Source: Collinsella aerofaciens ATCC 25986 (GTDB taxonomy: Bacteria; Actinomycetota; Coriobacteriia; Coriobacteriales; Coriobacteriaceae). From it: a stretch of DNA of 64,000 nt. The notes beneath the pieces are model-generated. The model ran no database searches, was not told where the DNA came from, and saw only the letters and a program-made list of their open reading frames with translations. The translations under genes and the position numbers were made by a program. Of the stretch, positions 25,434 through 33,993 are shown one piece after another (the first letter of the stretch is position 1; each line of letters starts with the position of its first letter). Location of the stretch: the NCBI RefSeq assembly GCF_010509075.1, contig NZ_CP048433.1, positions 2,170,001-2,234,000 on the forward strand, given 5' to 3'.

Positions 25434-26947
25434 TGGCTCAGAGCTTCGATTCCCTTACCGCCGCTCAGATTGCCGCGGGCGTTGCCGCCGGCGACTTTAC
25501 CGCTACCGAGGTGGCCCAGGCCTCCCTTGCCGCCATCGAGGCGCGCGAGGACGGGGTCCAGGCATTCCTGCAGGTGGCGCCCGAGCTCGCGCTCGAGGCC
25601 GCTGCGCGCGTGGATGCCGACCGTGCCGCCGGCAAGCCGCTGCCCCCGCTTGCGGGCGTGCCGCTGGCCATTAAGGACAACATGAACCTCGTGGGCACGC
25701 GCACCACCTGCGCTTCCCGCATGCTCGGGGACTACCAGAGCGTCTACACCGCCACCTGCGTCCAGCGCATGCTCGATGCCGGCTGCCTGCCCATGGGCAA
25801 GGCAAACATGGACGAGTTTGCCTTTGGCAGCTCCACCGAGAGCTCGGCGTTCCACCGCACCAACAACCCCTGGGATACCGAGCGCGTGCCCGGCGGCTCT
25901 TCGGGCGGCTCCGCTGCCGCCGTTGCCGCGGGCGAGGTCGCGCTCTCGCTGGGCTCGGACACCGGTGGCTCCATTCGCCAGCCGGCGTCGCTGTGCGGCG
26001 TGGTGGGCTTTAAGCCCACGTATGGCGCCGTGAGCCGTTACGGCGTGGTTGCCTTTGGCTCGTCGCTCGACCAGGTGGGTCCCTTTGGCCGCACGGTCGA
26101 GGATGTCGCGCTGGCCATGAACGCGCTTACCGGCGCGGGCCACGATCCGTACGACTGCACCAGCCAGGATTGCGCCGTCGACTTTACCGAACATCTCAAC
26201 GACAGCATCGAGGGCAAGCGCGTGGGCATTATCCCTGCGTTTATGGAGGCCGAGGGCCTGACGCCCGAGGTCAAGGCCGCTGTTCAGCGCGCCGCCCAGG
26301 AGCTGCAGAATCAGGGTGCCGAGCTGGTCGAGGTCGACCTGCCGCACCTGGACGCCGCCATCGCCGCCTACTACGTCATCGGCCCTGCCGAGGCGTTCTC
26401 CAACCTGGCACGTTTCGACGGCATTCGCTACGGCTATCAGGAGGAGGGCTGCGCCAACCTGTCCGACCAGAGCTCGCTGTCGCGCGCCCACGGCTTTGGC
26501 GCCGAGGCCAAGCGCCGTCAGATGCTCGGCGCCTACCTGCTGAGCTCGGGCGTGTACGACAAGTACTACTACGCAGCGCAAAAGGCCCGCACGCTCATCA
26601 CGCAGGACTACGACGCCGCGTATGCCAAGGTGGACACCATCCTCATGCCCGCTTCGCCGCGCACGGCCTTTAAGTTTGGCGAGATCAGCGACCCCACGCA
26701 GATGTACCTCTCCGACCTGTACACCATCTCGCTCAACATTTGCGGCAACGGCGGTATCTCGGTGCCGCTGGGCCTGGGCGAGGATACTCAGCTGCCCGTT
26801 TCTGCCCAGCTGGTGGGTCCGGCCTTTAGGGACCGTCAGCTGCTCACGTTTGCCCGCGCCTTGGAGCGCGGCTTTGCCGATGCCGCCACGGGTGCGCCCG
26901 TGCTTTCCGTCGCGCCCGATTTTGCCGGGAAGGGAGGCGAGCTGTAA
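25433..26947 (+). CDS. gatA: Glutamyl-tRNA(Gln) amidotransferase subunit A
   Basis: This 504-residue amidase releases ammonia from glutamine for GatB. Amidase-signature motifs are clear: PLAIKDNMNL carries the catalytic Lys, and GGSSGGSAAAVAAG together with LGSDTGGSIRQPASLCG carries the two catalytic serines. The C-terminal part reads PLGLGEDTQLPVSAQLVG. Start and stop overlap the neighbours by one to four bases (TAATG on both sides). Confidence 0.97.
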   Translation: MAQSFDSLTAAQIAAGVAAGDFTATEVAQASLAAIEAREDGVQAFLQVAPELALEAAARVDADRAAGKPLPPLAGVPLAIKDNMNLVGTRTTCASRMLGDYQSVYTATCVQRMLDAGCLPMGKANMDEFAFGSSTESSAFHRTNNPWDTERVPGGSSGGSAAAVAAGEVALSLGSDTGGSIRQPASLCGVVGFKPTYGAVSRYGVVAFGSSLDQVGPFGRTVEDVALAMNALTGAGHDPYDCTSQDCAVDFTEHLNDSIEGKRVGIIPAFMEAEGLTPEVKAAVQRAAQELQNQGAELVEVDLPHLDAAIAAYYVIGPAEAFSNLARFDGIRYGYQEEGCANLSDQSSLSRAHGFGAEAKRRQMLGAYLLSSGVYDKYYYAAQKARTLITQDYDAAYAKVDTILMPASPRTAFKFGEISDPTQMYLSDLYTISLNICGNGGISVPLGLGEDTQLPVSAQLVGPAFRDRQLLTFARALERGFADAATGAPVLSVAPDFAGKGGEL

Positions 26948-28623
26948 TGAAGGAGCTTTCCGAGGTCCTGCAGGATTGGGAGGCCGTGATCGGCCTGGAG
27001 ATCCATACCGAGCTCACCGCACTCGATACCAAGATGTTCTGCAACTGCAAGCTCAGCCACGATGACGAGCCCAACGCCAACGTGTGCCCGGTGTGCCTGG
27101 GCCTGCCCGGCGCCCTGCCGGTGCCCAACAAGCGCGCCATCGAGAGCATCGTCAAGGCCGGTCTCGCCACCAACTGCGAGATCCAGCGCCACTCGATGTT
27201 CTACCGCAAGCACTACTTCTATCCCGATATGGCCAAGAACTTTCAGACCACGCAGGGCCCGGTCGCCTTTGCCATGTACGGTCACCTGGATCTGGACGTG
27301 ACCGGTCGCGGTGCCGCCGAGCGCCCCGACTGCGCATTTGGTGAGGCAGAGGCCCAGAGCCTGGCGAGCGCCTCGGCCAACGCCGAGGGCCTGTCCACGT
27401 CTATGACGTCGACCATGCGCGAGGGCAACCAGCGTGCCGGCCACCTGGCCAGCTATGACGCGTCCAGCCTGCAGATGCCCGAGCGCCGCGAGGATGGTTC
27501 CTACACGGTGCCCATTCGCATCCTGCGCATCCACATGGAGGAGGATGCCGCCAAGATGGTCCACGTGGGCGGCGCCGAGGGCCGCATTACCGCCGCGGCC
27601 GAGTCGCTCGTCGACTACAACCGCTGCGGCACGCCGCTCATTGAGCTCGTCACCGAGCCCGATCTGCGCACGCCCGAGGAGGCTCGCCTGTTTATGGAGA
27701 AGCTCCGTCGCATCTTTGTGACACTGGGCATTTCGGACTGCTCCATGGAGAAGGGCTCCATGCGTTGCGACGGCAATGTGTCGCTGCGCCGCCGCGGCGA
27801 GACCAAGCTGGGCACCAAGACCGAGCTCAAGAACCTCAACTCGTTTAAGAGTCTGCATGACGGCCTTGCCTACGAGATCTGCCGCCAGGCCGAGGTGCTC
27901 GAGGAGGGCGGCATTATCTACCAGGAGACCCGCCACTGGGAGCCCAGTCGCAAGCGCACCGTGGTCATGCGTGTGAAGGAGACGGCCGACGACTATCGCC
28001 TGTTCCCCGACCCCGATCTGGCGCCGTTTGATCTGGACGATGAGTCCATCGACCGCTGCCGTGGCGAGATTCCCGAGCTGCCCGATGCCAAGCGCGCCCG
28101 TTTTGAGGCCGACTTTGGCATTAAGACGGCCGATGCCGAGCAGATTGCCGGCGACCCGGAGTTCGCCGAGTTCTTTGAGGCGGCCGCTGCCGGTATGGCT
28201 GGCAAAGAGGCTCAGACGGTCGCAAACCTGCTGGTCAACGAGATGATCGCCTACCTTAAGGGTGCAGGCGTGTCGCTGGCCGAGTCCGGCATTGCGCCGG
28301 CTCAGGTGGCAGCCCTTGCCAAGCTGCTGGCGACCGATGCCATCAGCTCCAACCAGGCGCACGAGGTCTTTGAGGCCATGGCCCAGACCGGTGACGATCC
28401 CAACAAGATCGTCGACGAGCGCGGCATGCGCCAGGTGAGCGATGCCGGCGCGCTGCAGCCGATTGTGGACGAGGTGCTGGCTAACTGTGCCGATCAGGCG
28501 CAGCAGTATCGTGACGGCAACCAGAAGGTTATCGGCTTTTTGGTAGGCCAGTGCATGAAGGCGAGCCGCGGTAAGGGCAACCCGAAGCTCTTCAACGAGT
28601 TGCTGAGAACGTCGCTCTCGTAA
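26947..28623 (+). CDS. gatB: Aspartyl/glutamyl-tRNA(Asn/Gln) amidotransferase subunit B
   Basis: This 558-residue subunit activates the misacylated tRNA by phosphorylation and transfers ammonia. It begins WEAVIGLEIHTEL and has the metal-binding Cys cluster CNCKLSH ... CPVCLGLPGALP near residues 38-60. The core contains HMEEDAAKMVH and DYNRCGTPLIELVTEP. The C-terminal YqeY-like tail (VGQCMKASRGKGNPKLFNELL) binds tRNA. It is about 60 residues longer than many GatB proteins, with extra sequence in the middle (about residues 125-180). Confidence 0.96.
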   Translation: MKELSEVLQDWEAVIGLEIHTELTALDTKMFCNCKLSHDDEPNANVCPVCLGLPGALPVPNKRAIESIVKAGLATNCEIQRHSMFYRKHYFYPDMAKNFQTTQGPVAFAMYGHLDLDVTGRGAAERPDCAFGEAEAQSLASASANAEGLSTSMTSTMREGNQRAGHLASYDASSLQMPERREDGSYTVPIRILRIHMEEDAAKMVHVGGAEGRITAAAESLVDYNRCGTPLIELVTEPDLRTPEEARLFMEKLRRIFVTLGISDCSMEKGSMRCDGNVSLRRRGETKLGTKTELKNLNSFKSLHDGLAYEICRQAEVLEEGGIIYQETRHWEPSRKRTVVMRVKETADDYRLFPDPDLAPFDLDDESIDRCRGEIPELPDAKRARFEADFGIKTADAEQIAGDPEFAEFFEAAAAGMAGKEAQTVANLLVNEMIAYLKGAGVSLAESGIAPAQVAALAKLLATDAISSNQAHEVFEAMAQTGDDPNKIVDERGMRQVSDAGALQPIVDEVLANCADQAQQYRDGNQKVIGFLVGQCMKASRGKGNPKLFNELLRTSLS

Positions 28624-28627
28624 GCGG

Positions 28628-28768
28628 GAACCCGGGAGCCCCGGCAGGGCGGGTGCTTCCTCAAAATTTCGAACAGTCCTGCGCAAGACGAAGGCCACAT
28701 TAAGTGGCCTTCTTTGCGTGCGGAACTCATTTTGAGGAAGCACCCGCCCTGCCGGGGCTCCCGGGTTC
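28628..28768. repeat. Long inverted repeat with conserved core, copy 1
   Basis: A perfect 40-bp stem (28628-28667 with 28729-28768) encloses 61 bases. Inside is a second stem GAAGGCCAC-ATTAA-GTGGCCTTC (28690-28712), flanked by CAGTCCTG and GTGCGGAACTC. The core recurs, with different stems, at 48985-49118. The element lies five bases after gatB and may end its transcript, but it is far larger than a terminator. Confidence 0.85.
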
Positions 28769-28816
28769 TGTGACGACTCGGCCGTTCGGGTCAGGTTGGC
28801 TGGATTGAATTTGGTG

Positions 28817-28843
28817 AATGAGGGCGCCGTTGGCGCCCTCATT
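28817..28843. terminator. Terminator between gatB and the AraC gene
   Basis: AATGAGGGCGCC pairs with GGCGCCCTCATT around a three-base loop and is followed on the plus strand by TCTTTATAT. It can serve both converging transcripts. Confidence 0.7.
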
Positions 28844-28845
28844 CT

Positions 28846-29850
28846 TTATATATGTTGGGAACGCCAGGTGGTGGGGGTGGTGCCGGTGTATTGTTTGTAG
28901 GCTTGGGTGAAGGCGGCCTGTTGAGGGTAGCCTAGACGCTCTGCCACCTGCGCTATTGTGAGCGCGCTATCGGCCAAAAGGTCCTGTGCTCGCTCCATAC
29001 GGCGTCTGCGAATGTAGGCGCCCAGGGACTCGCCAGTTTGGGCCTTAAAGGTGGCGCATAGTTTGGAGCGGCTTGTGTAGAGCCTCTCGGCCACCTCGTT
29101 GATACCCACATGTCTGCCTTTGTCGAGCGCGCGCTCAATCATTGCCGTTGCTTCTTCGGCAATGGTTATGCTGACGCGTGTGCCTGCCGCCTGCCGCGCC
29201 TGCTTGTGGGCCGCGCACGAACAGGCGAGCTCCGCGACCATGGTCTCCACGATGCCCTGCATATAGACGTGTCCGCCTACGGTGCGGGCGCGGTCCTCGT
29301 TAATCCGGCGCAGCGTGTGGCAGATGGCAGACGTCGCTTCCTCGTGCCATGGCTCGGCAAACGCCTCAAAGATTCCCACGAACTCGGTGGGATAGCGGTG
29401 TTCCAGTTCGTCAAAATATCCAGGCAAAAAGAGCACCGAGCGCGAGTGATAGAGCTGCCCCGCAAACAGCGGGCTTAACTCCTCGCCACAGTTGTTTTGG
29501 ATAAAGCTGCAAACGGCATTGTTTGGCCACGGTCCATGCAATGGCTTAAGGTTCGCGGGCGTTATGCCAGCCTCGGGCATGCATGTAAGTGTGGGCGCGC
29601 TGACCTCGCTCACACAGGCGTATGGCTCGGGTGTGTATTCGGCCAGGTACATATCGTGCGTCGGGGTTATGAAATGCTCCATGACGATGCAGGTGGGGGA
29701 GAGAGGCATGATCCATGCGCGGCCGTGCGCCCGGTCGTTTGCCACCTCGCCGGTAAAGACGGCGCCCTTGCCGGTAAGCTCCAGGCCAAACTGCTCAAAT
29801 TGCGGTGCGTAGAGCTCGGTTATGTCGGTCGCTGCCCGCCGTATTTGCAA
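28846..29850 (-). CDS. AraC family transcriptional regulator
   Basis: This 334-residue regulator has two C-terminal helix-turn-helix units at about residues 240-332: INEVAERLYTSRSKLCATFKAQTG and LTIAQVAERLGYPQQAAFTQAYKQYTG. These are the AraC/XylS signature. The N-terminal 220 residues form an unrecognised effector domain rich in His and Cys. It is divergent from an ABC pair, and an AraC regulator next to two ATPase-permease fusions is the layout of siderophore uptake systems like YbtA-YbtPQ, though drug or peptide export is equally possible. Confidence 0.88.
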   Translation of the reverse strand: MQIRRAATDITELYAPQFEQFGLELTGKGAVFTGEVANDRAHGRAWIMPLSPTCIVMEHFITPTHDMYLAEYTPEPYACVSEVSAPTLTCMPEAGITPANLKPLHGPWPNNAVCSFIQNNCGEELSPLFAGQLYHSRSVLFLPGYFDELEHRYPTEFVGIFEAFAEPWHEEATSAICHTLRRINEDRARTVGGHVYMQGIVETMVAELACSCAAHKQARQAAGTRVSITIAEEATAMIERALDKGRHVGINEVAERLYTSRSKLCATFKAQTGESLGAYIRRRRMERAQDLLADSALTIAQVAERLGYPQQAAFTQAYKQYTGTTPTTWRSQHI

Positions 29851-29964
29851 AAGCGTCCCTTTCCTTTGCAGAAACGTCCATGCCTGGCTTAATTGTGAGC
29901 CATGGCTAACACATCAATGATAAGTTCATTACGGTTAACTCTCAAGCCGTTAGAAAGGAATCTC

Positions 29965-31791
29965 ATGGCAAAGGGATCAAAAAGGGAAGGCGGCGGTATC
30001 GGCGAGCTGCTTGCATATGCCGGCGACCGTAAATTCCTAACGTATTTGGGCATGGCGCTCTCGGCGCTCTCGCAGCTGCTGAGCTTTGGCCCGTACGTGT
30101 GCATTTGGCTTGTCGCGCGCGATCTGATCGCCGTGGCACCTAACTGGAGCGAAGCCTGCGACATCGCGACGTATGGCTGGTGGGCCGTGGGGTTTGCGCT
30201 GGCAAGCATCGTAGCTTATTTCGTGGGGCTCATGTGCACGCATCTGTCCGCGTTTCGCTGCGCGTCCAATATCCGCAAGACTACGAGCGAGCACCTGCTT
30301 AAGCTGCCGCTTGGCTACTTTGACACGCACGCCACCGGTGAGCTGCGCCGTATTGTAGACGGATGCGCCGCCTCCACCGAGACTTTGCTCGCACACATGC
30401 TGCCCGATATCGCAGGCGCCACCGCCATGGTCGCAGGCCTGCTCGTGCTGCTTTTCGCGCTCGATTGGCGTTTGGGGGCGGCATGCCTTATCTCGGTCGT
30501 CGTTTCGTTTGGCGCCATGGCCACCATGATGAGCGGCAAAGGCGCCGAGTTCATGAAGGCCTACATGGGAGCGCTGGTCAAGATGAACAAGACCGGAACC
30601 GAATACGTACGTGGCATCCCCGTGGTCAAGGTGTTTCAGCAGACGGTCTACTCCTTTAAGGCCTTCCACGATGCGATCGCCGAATACGCCGACATGGCAC
30701 AAAACTATGCGGGCACGTTCTGCCGAGGTCCGCAGGTACTCAACCTTACCGCGCTCAATGGTCTTGTGGCATTCCTATTGCCCGTGGCGTTGCTGTTGGC
30801 GCCAGGCGAGACGGACTTCGCGCATTTTATGACCAACTTCACGTTTTACGCGATATTTTCGGCCGTGGTACCGACGGCTATGACCAAGCTCATGTTTGTG
30901 GGCGAGGCCTCTCAGATGAGTGCCGATTCGCTGGCTCGTATTCGAAGCGTCATGGATTCCAAGCAGCTCTCCGTGCCCGCCCAACCCAAGCACCCTGCCG
31001 GCGGCGACGTGCGATTTGAGGACGTGAGCTTTACGTACGAGGGTGCCGAAGCACCCGCCGTTAGCCATGTAAGTTTCAGCGTTCCCGCTGGTGGCACCCT
31101 CGCCCTGGTGGGTCCCTCGGGTGGCGGTAAGTCAACCTGCGCAAGCCTGATTCCGCGTTTTTGGGATGTTTCCTCGGGTCGAGTGCTCGTAGGTGGTGTG
31201 GACGTTCGCGATATGGATCCGCACGAGCTTATGGACCAGGTCGCCTTCGTGTTCCAGACCAACCAGCTGTTCCGGCAAACACTTGCCGACAACGTACGCG
31301 CCTCCAAGCCTACGGCCACTGACGACGAAGTGCGTGCGGCCCTCTCCTCAGCTCAGTGCGACGACATTGTGGCCAAGCTCCCACAGGGCATCAATACCAT
31401 GCTCGGTGCCGGCGGAGCATATCTTTCGGGCGGCGAGGTCCAGCGCGTGGCCCTCGCCCGCGCGATCCTTAAAGACGCGCCTATCGTGGTGCTCGATGAG
31501 GCCACGGCGTTTGCCGATCCCGAGAACGAGGCGCTCATTCAGCGCGCCTTTAGCAAGCTGGCGGCGGGTCGCACGGTCATTATGATTGCGCACCGGCTTT
31601 CGACCGTGGTGGGCGCAGACCAAATCGTGGTGCTCAACCAGGGCAGCGTGCAGGAGTCGGGTACCCATGCCGAGTTGCTGTCCCAAAATGGCCTGTATGC
31701 CAAGATGTGGGCCGAATACGAGCAGGCCGCGAGCTGGAAGATTACTGCTGCGACCGCGGATGCCGCCGTCACGAAGGGAGGCGAGGCCTAA
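29965..31791 (+). CDS. ABC transporter permease/ATPase, first of pair
   Basis: This 608-residue half-transporter starts at ATG 29965 behind AGAAAGGAAT. An ATG at 29902 lies upstream but has no ribosome binding site. Membrane helices cover about residues 30-330. The ATPase part has VGPSGGGKST, LSGGEVQRVALARA and VVLDEATAFADPENE, all catalytic residues present. The second subunit follows with a one-base gap. The unusual FADPENE after Walker B and a GGEVQR signature recall YbtP/YbtQ and IrtAB-type importers of the exporter fold. Substrate not assignable. Confidence 0.9.
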   Translation: MAKGSKREGGGIGELLAYAGDRKFLTYLGMALSALSQLLSFGPYVCIWLVARDLIAVAPNWSEACDIATYGWWAVGFALASIVAYFVGLMCTHLSAFRCASNIRKTTSEHLLKLPLGYFDTHATGELRRIVDGCAASTETLLAHMLPDIAGATAMVAGLLVLLFALDWRLGAACLISVVVSFGAMATMMSGKGAEFMKAYMGALVKMNKTGTEYVRGIPVVKVFQQTVYSFKAFHDAIAEYADMAQNYAGTFCRGPQVLNLTALNGLVAFLLPVALLLAPGETDFAHFMTNFTFYAIFSAVVPTAMTKLMFVGEASQMSADSLARIRSVMDSKQLSVPAQPKHPAGGDVRFEDVSFTYEGAEAPAVSHVSFSVPAGGTLALVGPSGGGKSTCASLIPRFWDVSSGRVLVGGVDVRDMDPHELMDQVAFVFQTNQLFRQTLADNVRASKPTATDDEVRAALSSAQCDDIVAKLPQGINTMLGAGGAYLSGGEVQRVALARAILKDAPIVVLDEATAFADPENEALIQRAFSKLAAGRTVIMIAHRLSTVVGADQIVVLNQGSVQESGTHAELLSQNGLYAKMWAEYEQAASWKITAATADAAVTKGGEA

Positions 31792-33549
31792 ATGTTCGCC
31801 TCATTCCAAAAGAAGTATTTCCTATCCGATAAAGGCGTCGCCGGCGTAAAATGCGGCATTTTATGGACCACGCTCACTAATCTTATTACCATGGCTGGCA
31901 TGGGCTTTTTATTCCTGGTTATGGCCGGCTTTGTCGAGCATCTCGCCAGCGGGGCTGACCTGCCGGATGCCCTGCCGATTGTGTGCGGCCTCCTGGTCTT
32001 TTTCGTGTTGCTCTTTGCCTCTAACTGGCAGCAGTATTACTACACCTACTGCATCTTTTACGAGGAGTGCGGCAAGCAGCGTATGGAGATTGCCGAGCGC
32101 TTGCGCAAACTGCCGCTGTCGTTTTTTGGTCGTCGTGATCTGGCCGATTTAACCGAGACCATCATGGGCGACGTCCAGGCCATGGAGCACGCCTACAGCC
32201 ACGTGCTGGGAGAGCTTTGGGGTGCCATCATCGCAAGCGCCATTGTCTTCGTGGCATCGCTGTTCTTTTGCTGGCAGCTGGCGATTGCGGCGTTTTGGAG
32301 CGTTCCCGTGGCCTTTGCCGTGTTGTATCTAACACGCGGCCCCATGACTCCGGTGTTTGATCGCGTGCGCGCCGAGAAGGTCAAGGTTACCGAGGCTATT
32401 CAAGAGACGCTCGACTGCGTTCGCGAGATTCGCGCCACCAACCAGGAGGCCCATTATCTTGAGGGACTCAACGCCGTGATCGATGCCGAGGAGCGCGAGA
32501 CCACCAAGGGCGAGCTCGTTAACGGGCTTTTGGTCAACTCCGCCTTTGCCATCCTGCGTCTGGGCATTGCCACCACGCTGGTCACGGGCGCCGCGATGGT
32601 CGCCTCCGGGCAGGTCGACTTTTTGGTGTTGTTTGCCTTCCTGCTTATGGTGAGCCGTATCTATGCGCCCTTTGACCAGGCATTAATGTTAATGTCCGAG
32701 CTGTTTGCCGCCGAGTCGTCTGCCAAGCGCATGCGTTCCATCATGGAAGAGCCTGTGGCGCGGGGCAGCGAGAACTTTAAGCCTGCGGGCCACGATGTGG
32801 TGTTCGATCACGTGGCATTTGGCTATGGTGCGGGCGAGGACGGACGCGCCGGCGAGAAAGTTCTTACCGATGTGAGCTTTACCGCCAAGGAAGGCGAGGT
32901 CACGGCGCTGGTCGGTCCTTCGGGTTCCGGTAAGTCTACGGTGAGCCGCCTGGCCGCGCGCTTTTGGGATGCCACTGCGGGCAAGGTTGCCGTGGGCGGT
33001 GTGGATGTTGCGGGCGTGGATCCCGAGGTGCTGCTGCGCGACTACGCCATTGTGTTCCAAGACGTGCTGCTCTTTGACGACACGGTGATGGGAAACATCC
33101 GCCTCGGGCGTCGTGATGCCACCGATGAGGAAGTGCTTGCAGCCGCGCGTGCCGCCAACTGTGACGAGTTCGTGAACCGCATGCCGCAGGGCTATGACAC
33201 TATGATTGGAGAGAACGGCTCCAAACTCTCCGGCGGCGAGCGCCAGCGCATCTCCATCGCCCGCGCACTGCTCAAAGACGCGCCTATCGTGCTGTTGGAC
33301 GAGGCGACGGCAAGCTTGGATGTGGAGAATGAGACCGTGGTGCAACAGGCACTCTCCCGTCTGCTTGCAGGTAAGACGGTTATCGTTATTGCCCACCGTA
33401 TGCGTACGGTGGAAAATGCCGACAAAATCGTTGTGCTCAAGAATGGCGTGGTTGCCGAACAGGGCACCCCGGCGCAGCTCAAAGCGGCAGGTGGAGAATT
33501 CGCCCGCATGGTTGCGCTGCAAAAGGAAGCGGCGGCCTGGCAGCTGTAG
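31792..33549 (+). CDS. ABC transporter permease/ATPase, second of pair
   Basis: This 585-residue partner begins directly after the stop of the preceding gene. Its six membrane helices span about residues 20-310. The ATPase part has VGPSGSGKST, LSGGERQRISIARA and VLLDEATASLDVENE. Both subunits keep the catalytic Glu, unlike the pair at 3047-6767, so both ATP sites should be active. Probably controlled by the divergent AraC regulator at 28846-29850. A hairpin (33555-33579) ends the operon. Confidence 0.92.
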   Translation: MFASFQKKYFLSDKGVAGVKCGILWTTLTNLITMAGMGFLFLVMAGFVEHLASGADLPDALPIVCGLLVFFVLLFASNWQQYYYTYCIFYEECGKQRMEIAERLRKLPLSFFGRRDLADLTETIMGDVQAMEHAYSHVLGELWGAIIASAIVFVASLFFCWQLAIAAFWSVPVAFAVLYLTRGPMTPVFDRVRAEKVKVTEAIQETLDCVREIRATNQEAHYLEGLNAVIDAEERETTKGELVNGLLVNSAFAILRLGIATTLVTGAAMVASGQVDFLVLFAFLLMVSRIYAPFDQALMLMSELFAAESSAKRMRSIMEEPVARGSENFKPAGHDVVFDHVAFGYGAGEDGRAGEKVLTDVSFTAKEGEVTALVGPSGSGKSTVSRLAARFWDATAGKVAVGGVDVAGVDPEVLLRDYAIVFQDVLLFDDTVMGNIRLGRRDATDEEVLAAARAANCDEFVNRMPQGYDTMIGENGSKLSGGERQRISIARALLKDAPIVLLDEATASLDVENETVVQQALSRLLAGKTVIVIAHRMRTVENADKIVVLKNGVVAEQGTPAQLKAAGGEFARMVALQKEAAAWQL

Positions 33550-33554
33550 GAGTG

Positions 33555-33579
33555 TGACAAAGGGACAGTCCCTTTGTCA
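33555..33579 (+). terminator. Terminator-like hairpin after the second ABC gene
   Basis: TGACAAAGGGA and TCCCTTTGTCA pair perfectly around CAG. It is a shortened relative of the CCACAAAGG family. Confidence 0.6.
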
Positions 33580-33729
33580 TATTGAGTTCACCCCCATAGT
33601 TTCCAAAAAGTTAGCCGTTGTTGACCAAATAATTATACTAAACTAGTCTCAAAAGTGTGCTCGAGCAAACTTGTTTACTCGGGTGCTAAGGCACCGTGCC
33701 GCAGTTGTTGCGGAAAAGGGAGAGACATC

Positions 33730-33975
33730 ATGAAGAAGTCCACGTTTAACACCCTGCTTGTTGGTGGCGGTTTTCTGCTCGGCACGGCCGGCATCAAACT
33801 GCTCACCAGCGCTCCGGTAAAGAATGCCTGCGTGCAGGGCATCGCGTGCGGTATGCGCGTCAAGAACTGCTATCAGGACATGGTCGAGCAGGCCAAGGCT
33901 AATGTCGACGACATGGTTGCCGAGGCTGCCTACATCACCCAGAGCGAGGCCGCCGCGGACAACGCAGCTGAGTAG
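33730..33975 (+). CDS. Small membrane-associated protein, DUF6110-like
   Basis: This 81-residue protein starts at ATG 33730 behind AAAGGGAGAG. Residues 5-25 are hydrophobic (FNTLLVGGGFLLGTAGIKLL). The rest contains two Cys (ACVQGIACG) and an acidic tail. Small proteins of this type commonly sit just before a P1B-type metal ATPase in gut Actinobacteria and Firmicutes and are annotated DUF6110. The assignment is from memory of that context. It lies 18 bases before the ATPase gene and is likely co-transcribed. A role in metal delivery or in assembly of the pump is an inference. Confidence 0.6.
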   Translation: MKKSTFNTLLVGGGFLLGTAGIKLLTSAPVKNACVQGIACGMRVKNCYQDMVEQAKANVDDMVAEAAYITQSEAAADNAAE

Positions 33976-33993
33976 CGCTCCCAGGCACAAACT

